Positions 18,109-26,111 of a DNA stretch of 64,000 nucleotides are shown here, one piece after another. A model generated the notes under the pieces. That model made no database searches. It worked only from the letters and a program-made list of their open reading frames with translations, and was not told the DNA's origin. Position numbers and translations under genes: made by a program. Each line of letters begins with the position of its first letter. Position 1 is the stretch's first letter. Origin of the DNA: Streptomyces sp. NBC_01264 (GTDB taxonomy: Bacteria; Actinomycetota; Actinomycetes; Streptomycetales; Streptomycetaceae); NCBI RefSeq assembly GCF_026340675.1, contig NZ_JAPEOX010000001.1, positions 5,456,001 through 5,520,000 on the forward strand. Reading direction: 5' to 3'.

Positions 18109-19320
18109 ATGCCCGTATGGGACGACCTGGTGGGACAGGAGCGGGTCCAGAAGCAGCTGGCCGCCGCCGCGGTCGACGCCGACGCCCTGGTCACCGCCAT
18201 CGAGGCGGGCGAGCCGCCGCCGGCCGCCTCCAAGATGACGCACGCCTGGCTGTTCACCGGACCGCCCGGCTCGGGGCGGGCCACCGCCGCCCGGGCCTTC
18301 GCCGCCGCGCTCCAGTGCACCAGCCCGGACCGCGCCCTCGGCGGCGAGCCGGGCTGCGGGTTCTGCGACGGCTGCCACACCACCGTGATCGGTACGCACG
18401 CGGACGTGGAGATCGTCCGTACCGATCAGCTGTCCATCGGCGTGAAGGACACCCGGTCGCTGGTGCGCCGGGCGCAGCTCTCCCCGGCCGTCGGACGGTG
18501 GCAGGTCATCGTCCTGGAGGACGCCGACCGGCTGACGGAAGGTGCCGGAAACGTGCTGCTCAAGGGCGTGGAGGAGCCCGCTCCGCGCACCGTGTGGCTG
18601 CTGTGCGCCCCCTCGCTGGAGGACGTGCTGCCCACCATCCGCTCCCGCTGCCGGCACCTTTCGCTGCGCACCCCGCCGGTGTCCGCCGTCGCCGAGGTGC
18701 TCGTGCGGCGTGACGGCATCGAGCCGGCCGTCGCGCAGGCGGCCGCCCGCGCGACCCAGGGGCACATCGACCGGGCCCGCCGGCTCGCCACCGACGAGGC
18801 GGCCCGCTCACGGCGCGCCACCGTCCTGAAGATGCCGCTGCGCGTGGCCGACGTGGGCGACTGCCTGAAGGCGGCGCAGGAGCTGGTGGACGCCGCCGCG
18901 GAGGACGCCAAGCAGGTCGCGGAAGAGGTCGACACCAAGGAGACCGAGGAGCTGAGGGCCGCGATGGGCGCCGCGGCGGGCACGGGCGGGCGGATGCCGC
19001 GCGGTACGGCGGGCGTGATGAAGGAGCTGGAGGACCGGCAGAAGCGCCGGCGTACGCGTACGCAGCGCGACAGCCTCGACCTGGCCCTGACCGACCTCAC
19101 CGGCTTCTACCGGGACGTCCTGGCGCTCCAGCTCGGCTCCTCGCTGGCCATCGCGAACGAGGAAATACGGCAGGACCTGGACCGGATCGCCCGGGAGTCG
19201 GGACCGGAGCGCACGCTGCGGCGCATCGAGGCGATCATCGCGTGCCGGCAGGCGCTGGACCGCAACGTCGCCCCGCTGCTGGCCGTCGAGGCGATGACGA
19301 TGTCGCTGCGCGCGGGCTGA
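18109..19320 (+). CDS. holB: DNA polymerase III delta' subunit
   Basis: A 403-residue AAA+ clamp-loader subunit. The fold starts VWDDLVGQERVQKQL; the P-loop TGPPGSGRATAA departs from GKT, which is tolerated in delta'. Four cysteines (LQCTSPD then CGFCDGC) form the zinc module. VLEDADRLTEGAGNVLLKGVEEP is the Walker B region, followed by sensor IRSRC. ATG at 18109 is chosen over the upstream in-frame GTG/ATG because the conserved domain begins there. Follows tmk as in many actinobacteria. Confidence 0.95.
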   Translation: MPVWDDLVGQERVQKQLAAAAVDADALVTAIEAGEPPPAASKMTHAWLFTGPPGSGRATAARAFAAALQCTSPDRALGGEPGCGFCDGCHTTVIGTHADVEIVRTDQLSIGVKDTRSLVRRAQLSPAVGRWQVIVLEDADRLTEGAGNVLLKGVEEPAPRTVWLLCAPSLEDVLPTIRSRCRHLSLRTPPVSAVAEVLVRRDGIEPAVAQAAARATQGHIDRARRLATDEAARSRRATVLKMPLRVADVGDCLKAAQELVDAAAEDAKQVAEEVDTKETEELRAAMGAAAGTGGRMPRGTAGVMKELEDRQKRRRTRTQRDSLDLALTDLTGFYRDVLALQLGSSLAIANEEIRQDLDRIARESGPERTLRRIEAIIACRQALDRNVAPLLAVEAMTMSLRAG

Positions 19321-19531
19321 CGGGCGGGCCGGCGCGCGCGACACGTGCGACACGTGCGCCGCGCACGACGCCGGTGACTCAGGTTGACGGCCTCACCCGT
19401 TCGAGGGGTCCGCGGGGCGGGCGGCGGACGCCGCCGGTCCGTGCGGGGTGGCGGCCCGCGCCCGGGCGGCCGTCCGCCGCCCGGCGCGGGTGCCACCGCC
19501 CGGGTGTGCCCGCAGGCCGTAGGCTCCGGGA

Positions 19532-21103
19532 ATGGACACCAGTCGCCTGCTGCGCACCACCGGGACCGTGATCGCCGCCGCGGGGCTACTGCTCTCCGGG
19601 TGCACCTCGGGCGGTTCGGGGACACCCCGCGCCGCCGCGTCGTCCGGGGGGTCCTCGGAGGCGCCGTCGGCCGACCCGACCGCCGTTCCGGCCGCGCTGC
19701 GCCCGTACTACGACCAGAAGCTGAGCTGGCGCGAGTGCGGCGTGCCCGGCTTCGACTGCACCACCATGAAGGTCCCGCTGGACTACGAGCACCCCGAGGC
19801 CGGGGACATCGACATCGCGGTGTCCCGCCGCAAGGCCACCGACCCCTCCAAGCGGCTCGGCTCCCTCGTGGTGAACCCGGGCGGCCCGGGCGGCTCCGGC
19901 ATCGGCTACCTCCAGGCGTACGCCGGCATCGGATACCCGGACCCGGTCCGTGCCGCGTACGACATGGTCTCCTTCGACCCGCGCGGCGTGGACCGCAGCA
20001 GCCCCGTGAAATGCCTGGACGGCCCGGCCATGGACACGTACACGCAGGTGGACCAGACGCCGGACTCGGCGGCGGAGCAGGCCCTGCTGGTGGCCGCCTT
20101 CAAGGAGTTCGCGGCCGCCTGCCAGGCGAACTCGCAGCGGATCCTGCCGCACGTGTCCACGGTCGACGCCGCCCGTGACATGGACGTCCTGCGTGCGGTG
20201 CTGGGGGACGAGAAGCTGAACTACGTCGGAGCCTCGTACGGCACCTTCCTCGGGGCGACGTACGCCGACCTCTTCCCGGGCCGGGCCGGACGCCTGGTCC
20301 TGGACGGGGCGATGGACCCCTCCCGGCCCGCGGTGGACCTGAACCGGGACCAGACCGAGGGCTTCGAGACCGCCTTCAGGGCCTTCGCGGCGGACTGTGC
20401 GAAGCAGCCGGACTGCCCGCTCGGCCAGGGCAGCCCGGAACAGGTCGCGGAGCGCCTGAAGGAGTTCTTCCGCAAGGTCGACGCCCAGCCCATCACCACG
20501 ACCGACCGGTCGCGCCCCGAGCTCGGCGAGTCGCTGGCGACGACCGGGGTGATCGCCGCGCTGTACGACGAGAACTCCTGGCCGCAGCTGCGCGAGGCCC
20601 TCAGGTCCGCGATCCAGGACGGCGACGGTGACGGGCTGCTCGCCCTCGCCGACAGCTACTACGAGCGCGGGCAGGACGGCAAGTACGCCAACCTCATGTC
20701 GGCGAACGCCGCCGTCAACTGCCTCGACCAGCCGCCGGCCTTCGCCGGGCCCCAAGCGGTCGAGAAGGCACTGCCCTCCTTCGAGAAGGCCTCTCCGGTC
20801 TTCGGCTCGGGCCTGGCCTGGGCCTCGCTGAACTGCACGTACTGGCCGGCGAAGGCCACCGGCACGGCCGAGGAGCTGCACGCGAAGGGCGCCGCGCCGA
20901 TCATGGTGGTCGGCACCACCCGAGACCCGGCGACCCCGTACAAGTGGGCCCAGGCCCTGGCGGGCCAGCTCGACTCGGGCGTCCTGCTGACCTACGACGG
21001 CGACGGCCACACGGCGTACGGCCGGGGCAGCGACTGCATCGACTCGACGATCAACAACTACCTCCTGGAGGGCACCGCTCCGAAGGACGGGAAGAAGTGC
21101 TGA
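19532..21103 (+). CDS. Secreted alpha/beta-hydrolase, tripeptidyl-aminopeptidase (SlpD/SlpE/TAP) family lipoprotein
   Basis: A 523-residue exported enzyme. The N-terminus carries a lipoprotein signal ending GLLLSGCTS. The catalytic serine is S235 in GASYGTF, with probable D465 (TTRDPATP) and H493 (DGHTAYG). VVNPGGPGGSG near residue 110 is the oxyanion region, and the C-terminal CIDSTINNYLLEG is typical of the TAP C-terminal domain. Expected to remove tri- or dipeptides from extracellular substrates at the cell surface. It precedes the tRNA-Thr attachment site. Confidence 0.9.
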   Translation: MDTSRLLRTTGTVIAAAGLLLSGCTSGGSGTPRAAASSGGSSEAPSADPTAVPAALRPYYDQKLSWRECGVPGFDCTTMKVPLDYEHPEAGDIDIAVSRRKATDPSKRLGSLVVNPGGPGGSGIGYLQAYAGIGYPDPVRAAYDMVSFDPRGVDRSSPVKCLDGPAMDTYTQVDQTPDSAAEQALLVAAFKEFAAACQANSQRILPHVSTVDAARDMDVLRAVLGDEKLNYVGASYGTFLGATYADLFPGRAGRLVLDGAMDPSRPAVDLNRDQTEGFETAFRAFAADCAKQPDCPLGQGSPEQVAERLKEFFRKVDAQPITTTDRSRPELGESLATTGVIAALYDENSWPQLREALRSAIQDGDGDGLLALADSYYERGQDGKYANLMSANAAVNCLDQPPAFAGPQAVEKALPSFEKASPVFGSGLAWASLNCTYWPAKATGTAEELHAKGAAPIMVVGTTRDPATPYKWAQALAGQLDSGVLLTYDGDGHTAYGRGSDCIDSTINNYLLEGTAPKDGKKC

Positions 21104-21230
21104 CCCCGCCGGCTGCCCCCGCCGACCCGCGCCGACGACCCCTGTTCGGGGCACCCCGTTTAACCCTGTAGACTTGGCGCCGCTGCTGATGAGAGCCTCC
21201 CACCAGGGAAATTCTTGTCTTCCCAGCGGT

Positions 21231-21304
21231 GCCGCCTTAGCTCAGCTGGCCAGAGCAACGCACTCGTAATGCGTAGGTCTCGGGTTCGAATCCCGAAGGC
21301 GGCT
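21231..21304 (+). tRNA. tRNA-Thr (anticodon CGT)
   Basis: A 74-nt cloverleaf. The acceptor stem GCCGCCT pairs with AGGCGGC, the D arm is TTAGCTCAGCTGGCCAGAGC, the anticodon loop CTCGTAA holds CGT at 21265-21267, and the T arm is CGGGTTCGAATCCCG. CCA is not encoded. The 3' part from the anticodon loop onward is duplicated at 36050, showing the gene is an integration site. Confidence 0.97.
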
Positions 21305-21309
21305 CGGAT
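21263..21309 (+). repeat. attL: 47-bp direct repeat at the element's left end
   Basis: Bases 21263-21309 are identical to 36050-36096. They run from the anticodon loop through the discriminator base plus five bases. The left flank (CA versus CC) and the base after (G versus T) differ, defining the core. The integrated element lies to the right. Confidence 0.95.
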
Positions 21310-21339
21310 GAATACTGGCAGGTCAGAGGCCACACAACG

Positions 21340-21372
21340 ATGGGCCCCCGGAAGATCACTCCGGGGGCCCAT
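21340..21372. terminator. Perfect hairpin between the tRNA and integrase gene
   Basis: A 13-bp perfect stem (ATGGGCCCCCGGA and complement) with a seven-base loop. It lies between the plus-strand tRNA and the converging integrase gene and can end both transcripts. It belongs to the element, not the original tRNA locus. Confidence 0.85.
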
Positions 21373-21397
21373 ACGCATTTAGTACACCCTGCTTCGA

Positions 21398-22600
21398 TCA
21401 TCCGGAGAGGGTGACCGGCGCATTTCGCAATGCCAGTGCGACCTTTCGGCCTACGTCCAGTGCGTCTGCGACCTCGTCAAGCCGGTCCGGGAACAGGTGC
21501 CCGTACACGTTCAGCGTCATCGAGGCATCCTTGTGGCCGAGCATCAGCTGGACCACCTTCACGTCCGCGCCAGCCGCGATGGCCAGCGACGCCGCGGTAT
21601 GCCGCAGCTTGTGAGGCGTCACCCCCATGCCGGCCAGGCCAGCGTCACGTACTGCCGGATCAAAGACCCGGTTGCGGAAGTTGTTGTACCGCAGCGGACC
21701 ACCCTCGGGGGCAGTGAACAGCAGATCGCCCTGCCCCTTGTCGCGGGCCAGCGTCCCCAGCTCGTCGGCAAATGACCGAGGCAAAGGCACAGACCGCTTC
21801 TCGTGGTTCTTCACCGGCCCCAAGGCCAGTTCCCCTCGGACGTCGGTGTAGTTCTGCACGATCCGGATGCGCCGCTGCGGCACGGACAGCCGGCCAGTCT
21901 TGATCGCAGAGGCTTCGGCCCACCGGATCCCGCAGTAGCCGAGGGTCAGGATCATCAGCCGGTACTCGCCGGCCGCCTCGGCAAGGTTCTCGAGCTGGTC
22001 GTAGGTGAGGTAGACGTGCTCGTCCTCGTCGTCCGGCCGCGGCAGGTCATGGTCGTGGCAGGGGCTCGAGGAAATCCGCTTCGAGAACACGGCGTGCTTC
22101 ATGGTCATCGAAAGCACGCGGTACGTCTTGACGATCCGTTGCGCTCCGAGGGGTCGTCCGGACTTGCCGGGCTTGTCGCAGAGTTCCGTGATCCAGGCGG
22201 AGACGTCCTCCCACTGAATTGCCGAGACCTGCCAGTCTCCCCACTTAGGGATGACGTAGTTGTCGAGGAGCTCCCGGTAGTCGTGCCGGGTGGTCCGGCC
22301 GATCTTCCGCTTGGACGCGAACCATTCCTCGGCGACCAGCTTGACCGCGGTCTTCCCGGACTTCGGGTCTCGGTACGAGCCCTTGTCTAGCTTCGCGGTC
22401 AGGGCATGTACCTCAGCTTCGGCCTGCGGCAGCTTCTGGAAGGTCAGCGCCTTCGGCTTGTTGTCGGGCCCGTACCAGCGGACCCGCCACCGGCCGGGCG
22501 GCAGCCGCTTGGAGCCCTCGCGCTTCGCGGCCTGCCACTTCTCGAAAGCCGCCTGGTAGTCGGCATGATTCTCTCGGTCTTCGATCCAGACTCGGGCCAT
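21398..22600 (-). CDS. int: Site-specific tyrosine recombinase (integrase)
   Basis: A 400-residue phage-type integrase. The catalytic set is visible: R226 (GIRWAEA), H330-x-x-R333 (HKLRH), H356 (LGHKD) and nucleophile Y366 (NVYGHLFPD). The N-terminal half (about 1-190) holds the arm-binding and SAM-like core-binding domains. The ATG at 22600 has AGGAGG seven bases upstream and overlaps the repressor stop as TGATG, so repressor and integrase form one transcript. It recombines attP with the tRNA-Thr site, next to which it lies. Confidence 0.97.
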   Translation of the reverse strand: MARVWIEDRENHADYQAAFEKWQAAKREGSKRLPPGRWRVRWYGPDNKPKALTFQKLPQAEAEVHALTAKLDKGSYRDPKSGKTAVKLVAEEWFASKRKIGRTTRHDYRELLDNYVIPKWGDWQVSAIQWEDVSAWITELCDKPGKSGRPLGAQRIVKTYRVLSMTMKHAVFSKRISSSPCHDHDLPRPDDEDEHVYLTYDQLENLAEAAGEYRLMILTLGYCGIRWAEASAIKTGRLSVPQRRIRIVQNYTDVRGELALGPVKNHEKRSVPLPRSFADELGTLARDKGQGDLLFTAPEGGPLRYNNFRNRVFDPAVRDAGLAGMGVTPHKLRHTAASLAIAAGADVKVVQLMLGHKDASMTLNVYGHLFPDRLDEVADALDVGRKVALALRNAPVTLSG

Positions 22601-23208
22601 CAGTCCTCCTTCTTGGTCTCCGGGGCCGGCCCGCGGAAGACCTCCTGGCCAGCGGGTGTACGAAGGACCCACTGGTCGCCTTCCATCACCCAGTCCACCG
22701 GGCCGCTAAGGGCCTCGCGCTGGGCCGGTCCCTGCAGCGCTTCGTTGTACATCTTGCGGATCGGGTCGCGATCCCATGCTGGCCGTGAGTCAAGACGGAA
22801 GCGCAGCAGGTCCCCATAAGGGGCAGAGGTGGATCGGGCGAGGGGCTTCTGACCGTCCGCCCATTCCCAGGCTGCGCCGACGGTCACCTCTAGACCTTCT
22901 GTCAGCGTCAGGGGGGCGGCCGAGTCGCCGTCCGTCGGCAGCAGCAGGGCGGACGGACTGACGCTGAGTGCCACCGCGAGGGATACGAGGTCATCCGCGT
23001 CTACTCGCCGCTCGCCTCGCTCGATCTTGCTGATGACGGTCGGCAGCATCGGCCGCCCGATCTCCCCCAAAGCCGCTGACAGATCCTTCTGCTGCATCTG
23101 GCGAGCCTTCCGCCACTTCAGGACGTTCGCCGCGACTCGCTTTGACGTGGGGCCGGGGATCACTGCATTGGAAGCCATGATGGCAAGTCTGGGGCATGCA
23201 GTAGACAT
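22600..23208 (-). CDS. XRE-family repressor-like regulator
   Basis: About 202 residues. A Cro/CI helix-turn-helix lies at roughly residues 25-85 (RKARQMQQKDLSAALG and ISKIERGERRVDADDL), followed by a C-terminal region of about 110 residues with no recognised motif. The start at 23208 has GGAGGT ten bases upstream; MASNAV at 23178 is possible. It is transcribed with the integrase and diverges from the early genes, the position of a master repressor (Stl-like in islands, CI-like in phages). The plus-strand -35 box at 23202 overlaps its start region, so it likely autoregulates there. Confidence 0.85.
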   Translation of the reverse strand: MSTACPRLAIMASNAVIPGPTSKRVAANVLKWRKARQMQQKDLSAALGEIGRPMLPTVISKIERGERRVDADDLVSLAVALSVSPSALLLPTDGDSAAPLTLTEGLEVTVGAAWEWADGQKPLARSTSAPYGDLLRFRLDSRPAWDRDPIRKMYNEALQGPAQREALSGPVDWVMEGDQWVLRTPAGQEVFRGPAPETKKED

Positions 23209-23230
23209 CACGCAAGCTACCTCCATATAC
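23202..23230 (+). promoter_or_regulatory. Early rightward promoter of the element
   Basis: TAGACA at 23202-23207 and TATACT at 23225-23230 are separated by exactly 17 bases. Transcription would start near 23237 and read the HTH and replication genes. The -35 box lies at the divergent repressor's start, so repressor binding here would shut it off. Confidence 0.65.
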
Positions 23231-23270
23231 TTTCCACATCGGTCCGCAGGATCCATGAGGTGGAGATTTC

Positions 23271-23480
23271 GTGCCGCATTTCATGCATGAGCGCGACGAG
23301 TGGCTCACGCCACGACAGGTCGCTGCGATGGCGCAACTCAGTGAGCAGACCCTGGCCAACCACCGCTACCGGGGGATCGGGATCCCGTTCTCAAAGCTCA
23401 CCCCCGGGCGGAGTGGTCGTGTGCGGTACCGCCGCAGCGACGTAGAGCGATGGCTCGCCGGGGAACCGATCGCCGCCTGA
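23271..23480 (+). CDS. Small MerR-like HTH protein (AlpA/excisionase-type)
   Basis: A 69-residue protein with the HTH_17/excisionase pattern: WLTPRQVAAMAQLSEQTLANHRYRG, then VRYRRSDVERWLAG. GTG at 23271 follows GGTGGAG. First gene of the rightward operon. By position and size it could be an excisionase for the integrase, or an activator of the replication genes as AlpA-like proteins are in satellites. Confidence 0.85.
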   Translation: MPHFMHERDEWLTPRQVAAMAQLSEQTLANHRYRGIGIPFSKLTPGRSGRVRYRRSDVERWLAGEPIAA

Positions 23481-23601
23481 ACGCAAAGCGGCCCCGCCTG
23501 GACGCCAATCCAGACAGGGCCTGAGACACCCAACCAGCCCTAGAAAAGCCAAACGGCCACGCGGGAGTGCAATCCCATATGCGCGGCCGTGAAGGAGTCT
23601 C
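23481..23601. other. Short intergenic region with imperfect hairpins
   Basis: CCTGGACGCCAATCCAG and ACGGCCACGCG...CGCGGCCGT can fold. The ribosome site GAAGGAG for the next gene is just upstream of 23602. Confidence 0.4.
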
Positions 23602-24042
23602 GTGAACGAGCTTAAGGCCCCACCGCCAGAGATCGCCACCCACGACCCCAACGAGATCGCCGGCCTCTGGGCCGACGCCAAACGCCTGTACCTCGCCGAG
23701 GACTACCCGCCCTACGCCAGCCCCGCCTGGCAGGCACTCCACCCCGACGACCCCGCCCGCCTCGCCAGCGTCCTCGAAGCAGCCGAACTCTGGCGCAAAC
23801 AGTGGGACGCCCTCGAGTACCTGCCCACCGCCGACTGGTACGCGCACGTCTACGGCGACGCACGCCGCCTCACCTCGCAGGTCATCGCCGCCACCAACCG
23901 ACTCCGCGCCTACCGGGAGATCCAAGCCGCACGGTCCAGGCGAGAGCCCCACACCCTCGAGGCCACCCCCGGGTGGCCGCCCATCGCCATCCCCGGACAG
24001 CCCGGACGCTGGCTCACCCACCGTCAGGAGATGGCGGCTTGA
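23602..24042 (+). CDS. DUF2742-like replication-module protein of unknown function
   Basis: A 146-residue protein. The segment YPPYASPAWQALHPDDPARLASVLEAAELW recalls the DUF2742 proteins next to replication genes in actinobacterial prophages such as phiRv1; the match is by eye and weak. GTG at 23602 has GAAGGAG upstream. Its stop overlaps the next start by TTGA, so it is coupled to the RepA-like ATPase and probably takes part in replication initiation or its control. Confidence 0.6.
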   Translation: MNELKAPPPEIATHDPNEIAGLWADAKRLYLAEDYPPYASPAWQALHPDDPARLASVLEAAELWRKQWDALEYLPTADWYAHVYGDARRLTSQVIAATNRLRAYREIQAARSRREPHTLEATPGWPPIAIPGQPGRWLTHRQEMAA

Positions 24043-25355
24043 CCACGCACCACGAAGCGGATGCTCCGCCGGGGGAAGGTCCCTGGGCGGAGCATCCGCA
24101 CGATCAAACCGAAGGCCTCACGTCCGAACAGCACTTCGAGAACCGCGTTGCCGGGCTGATCGACGAGCTGCTCGACACCGACGACCTCGACAAGATGCCC
24201 TCGCTCGAGCCCCTGCTTGGGGACCTGCTGTACCTGAACACCCTGTCCCGCGTCGTCGGCCCCTCAGGACAGTTCAAGTCCTTTGCGGTCATCGACATGT
24301 GCGGCCACATCGGCACGGGTACACCCTGGCACGGCCACTACGTCCGGCAGGGCAGGGTCGTGTACCTGGTCGCCGAGGGCGCCGAAGGCATCCGCAAGCG
24401 CGTCCGAGCCTGGGAGCACCACCACCGTCGGAAGATGGCCAACGTCCTCTTCCTGCCCCGCCCCGTCCAGGCCATGGACCCGGAGTGGGAAGTCCTCGCC
24501 GAGGCCCTGCACCGTATCGAGCCGGCCTTCGTCGTCGTCGACACTCAGGCCCGCGTCACGGTCGGCGTAGAGGAGAACTCCAACACGGAGATGGGCAAGG
24601 TCGTTGACCGCCTCGAGCGCCTCAGAAGCCGCACGGGCGCCTGCGTGCTGGTCATCCACCACACCGGCCACATCGGCGAGCACGGCCGCGGCGCCACCGC
24701 CGTGAAGGGCGCCCTGCAGACCGAGCTGCACGTCTCCAAGAAGGGCGACAAGACCTCCAACACGGTGGTCACCATCAAGAGCGGCAAGCAGAAGGACGAA
24801 GACACCGAGTCCGACCTGCAGTTCGGTCTGAAGATCGTGGCTATCCCGGGTGAGGCCAAGCCGGACGGCCGACCCGTCACGTCGGTCGTCCTGGTGCCGC
24901 GCGAAGAGGTCGACGTGCAGGAGCTCGCCTACGTCGAGGGCTCCATCGAGTGGATCGTCCGGCAGCTGGACATCGCCGAAGTGCCGAACGACTGGGGGCG
25001 TGACCGCGTCCTGGCCAAGTGCACCGAACTCGACCTCAAGGTCGGCAAGGACAAGGCCGCATCCGTTGTTCGCGTGCGAAAGGCCCGGGGCGTAACCCTG
25101 CCCGCGAGCCTGCCCGGACCGGATCTGTTGACACCTGCCCTAGGGCAGGGGGCAGGTCCGGATGAAACCGCAGATCAGACCTGCCCTGGGCAGGACGAGG
25201 GCAGGTCAGGGCAGGCCCCAAACCAGCTGCCTGCCCCCTCCTCTTTTCCAAGGAGGGGGCAGGTGGTGGAGCTGCACCCGGAATGCATCGTCTGCCATAC
25301 CGCCCTTGATGCCGCTTGGGCCTCGCTCGGCAACGACCGACACGTCGCCTGTTAA
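24039..25355 (+). CDS. RepA-like AAA+ ATPase/helicase (RecA-fold, AAA_25 type)
   Basis: A 438-residue protein. Walker A GPSGQFKS lies at 74-81, Walker B PAFVVVDTQ at 162-170, and VLVIHHTGHIG near 205-215 is the histidine motif of RSF1010 RepA-like hexameric helicases and of KaiC/RadA relatives. Residues 340-390 could be a small winged DNA-binding part. The last 70 residues (GPGQDEGRSGQ type) are low complexity because that DNA is an iteron cluster. Start is TTG at 24039, with AGGAG eight bases upstream and coupling to the previous gene. Likely the element's replicative helicase. Confidence 0.85.
   Translation: MTTHHEADAPPGEGPWAEHPHDQTEGLTSEQHFENRVAGLIDELLDTDDLDKMPSLEPLLGDLLYLNTLSRVVGPSGQFKSFAVIDMCGHIGTGTPWHGHYVRQGRVVYLVAEGAEGIRKRVRAWEHHHRRKMANVLFLPRPVQAMDPEWEVLAEALHRIEPAFVVVDTQARVTVGVEENSNTEMGKVVDRLERLRSRTGACVLVIHHTGHIGEHGRGATAVKGALQTELHVSKKGDKTSNTVVTIKSGKQKDEDTESDLQFGLKIVAIPGEAKPDGRPVTSVVLVPREEVDVQELAYVEGSIEWIVRQLDIAEVPNDWGRDRVLAKCTELDLKVGKDKAASVVRVRKARGVTLPASLPGPDLLTPALGQGAGPDETADQTCPGQDEGRSGQAPNQLPAPSSFPRRGQVVELHPECIVCHTALDAAWASLGNDRHVAC
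25097..25263. repeat. Iteron-like cluster: 11 copies of CCTGCCC/GGGCAGG
   Basis: Exact heptamers start at 25097, 25109, 25134, 25180 and 25230 (CCTGCCC) and at 25143, 25150, 25188, 25199, 25209 and 25257 (GGGCAGG). Palindromic pairs such as CCTGCCCTAGGGCAGG occur. The cluster lies in the 3' end of the RepA-like gene. Dense iterons next to a replication gene suggest an origin; this is inference. Confidence 0.75.
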
Positions 25356-25372
25356 CCCCCTGACCTGCGGAA

Positions 25373-25455
25373 GTGGTGGGTTGTGGTGGGTCGCCTGATA
25401 ACCCCCTATGTGCGCACGCGTAGAGAGTTTCAGAAAACCCACCACAACCCACCAC
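25373..25455. repeat. 19-bp perfect inverted repeat (GTGGTGGGTTGTGGTGGGT) around a 45-bp spacer
   Basis: Arms at 25373-25391 and 25437-25455. A nearby imperfect direct repeat TCGCCTG(T/A)TAACCCCCT starts at about 25345 and 25391. The structure sits between the RepA-like gene and the next small gene. It could be part of the origin or a control site. Confidence 0.85.
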
Positions 25456-25475
25456 CCACCACCGATTGGAGACCC

Positions 25476-25670
25476 GTGACCAACCACCAGGAAGCAACCG
25501 AGAACGGCGTCATGCAGGCCTTCGACAACTGGCTGTGGGACCGCGGAGAGACAACGCAGGTAGGCATCGAAGCCGCCGCCGGCAAGGCGTTCACCCACTG
25601 GCTCGAGAACCACACCGACGAGCTACTAGCCGCCATCGCAAGCGCCGTGGCTCGCAAGCAGTCTCCGTAA
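25476..25670 (+). CDS. Small protein of unknown function
   Basis: A 64-residue acidic, helical protein (VTNHQEATENGVMQAFDNWL start, VARKQSP end). GTG at 25476 with GGAG five bases upstream. No family recognised. Lies between two palindromic elements in the replication region. Confidence 0.6.
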   Translation: MTNHQEATENGVMQAFDNWLWDRGETTQVGIEAAAGKAFTHWLENHTDELLAAIASAVARKQSP

Positions 25671-25677
25671 CCGCCAC

Positions 25678-25708
25678 GGGACGGGCCTGTGTAACGCAGG
25701 CCCGTCCC
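25678..25708 (+). terminator. Perfect 12-bp hairpin terminator
   Basis: GGGACGGGCCTG and its complement around a seven-base loop, eight bases after the small gene's stop. Confidence 0.85.
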
Positions 25709-25753
25709 CCCGTGTACACGCCAGCCGTTACACCAAGCCCTCGGAGAGGCCCC

Positions 25754-26011
25754 GTGAACGTCGACGACATAGTCCGCGCCAAGATCGAAGCCGCTCGCCG
25801 GAAAGCGGCAGAAGAGAAGAAAGCCCGAGCCGCTTTTGCTGCTGCCCGTTCTAAGGGTCTGGCCCGCCGGCATGCAGCCAAGCTCCGGCACCTCGCCGAG
25901 CAGGCGGAGAAGGCCGCGGGCATGACGAAGGCCCCGGAGCTCGCCAGCCCCGAGGCCTCTGACCCGTCCACCACGCCAACCCATAACCCACACCTATGGA
26001 TCCATGAGTAA
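25754..26011 (+). CDS. Small Lys/Ala-rich helical protein
   Basis: An 85-residue protein. Residues 3-60 are a highly charged helix (DDIVRAKIEAARRKAAEEKK, then RRHAAKLRHLAEQAEKAAG), probably a coiled coil, followed by a Pro/Ser-rich tail. GTG at 25754, with GGAGAGG upstream. No family recognised. Phage scaffold-like or DNA-binding roles would fit the composition but are not shown. Confidence 0.6.
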   Translation: MNVDDIVRAKIEAARRKAAEEKKARAAFAAARSKGLARRHAAKLRHLAEQAEKAAGMTKAPELASPEASDPSTTPTHNPHLWIHE

Positions 26012-26111
26012 CGATAGGTCACGCTTATGGAAGTGACAACGATGTCAGCCCGGCAACCCCTGCCACGGCAACTTCCCCAGACCACACCCTCCCGTAACCA
26101 CCGGAGCGAAC

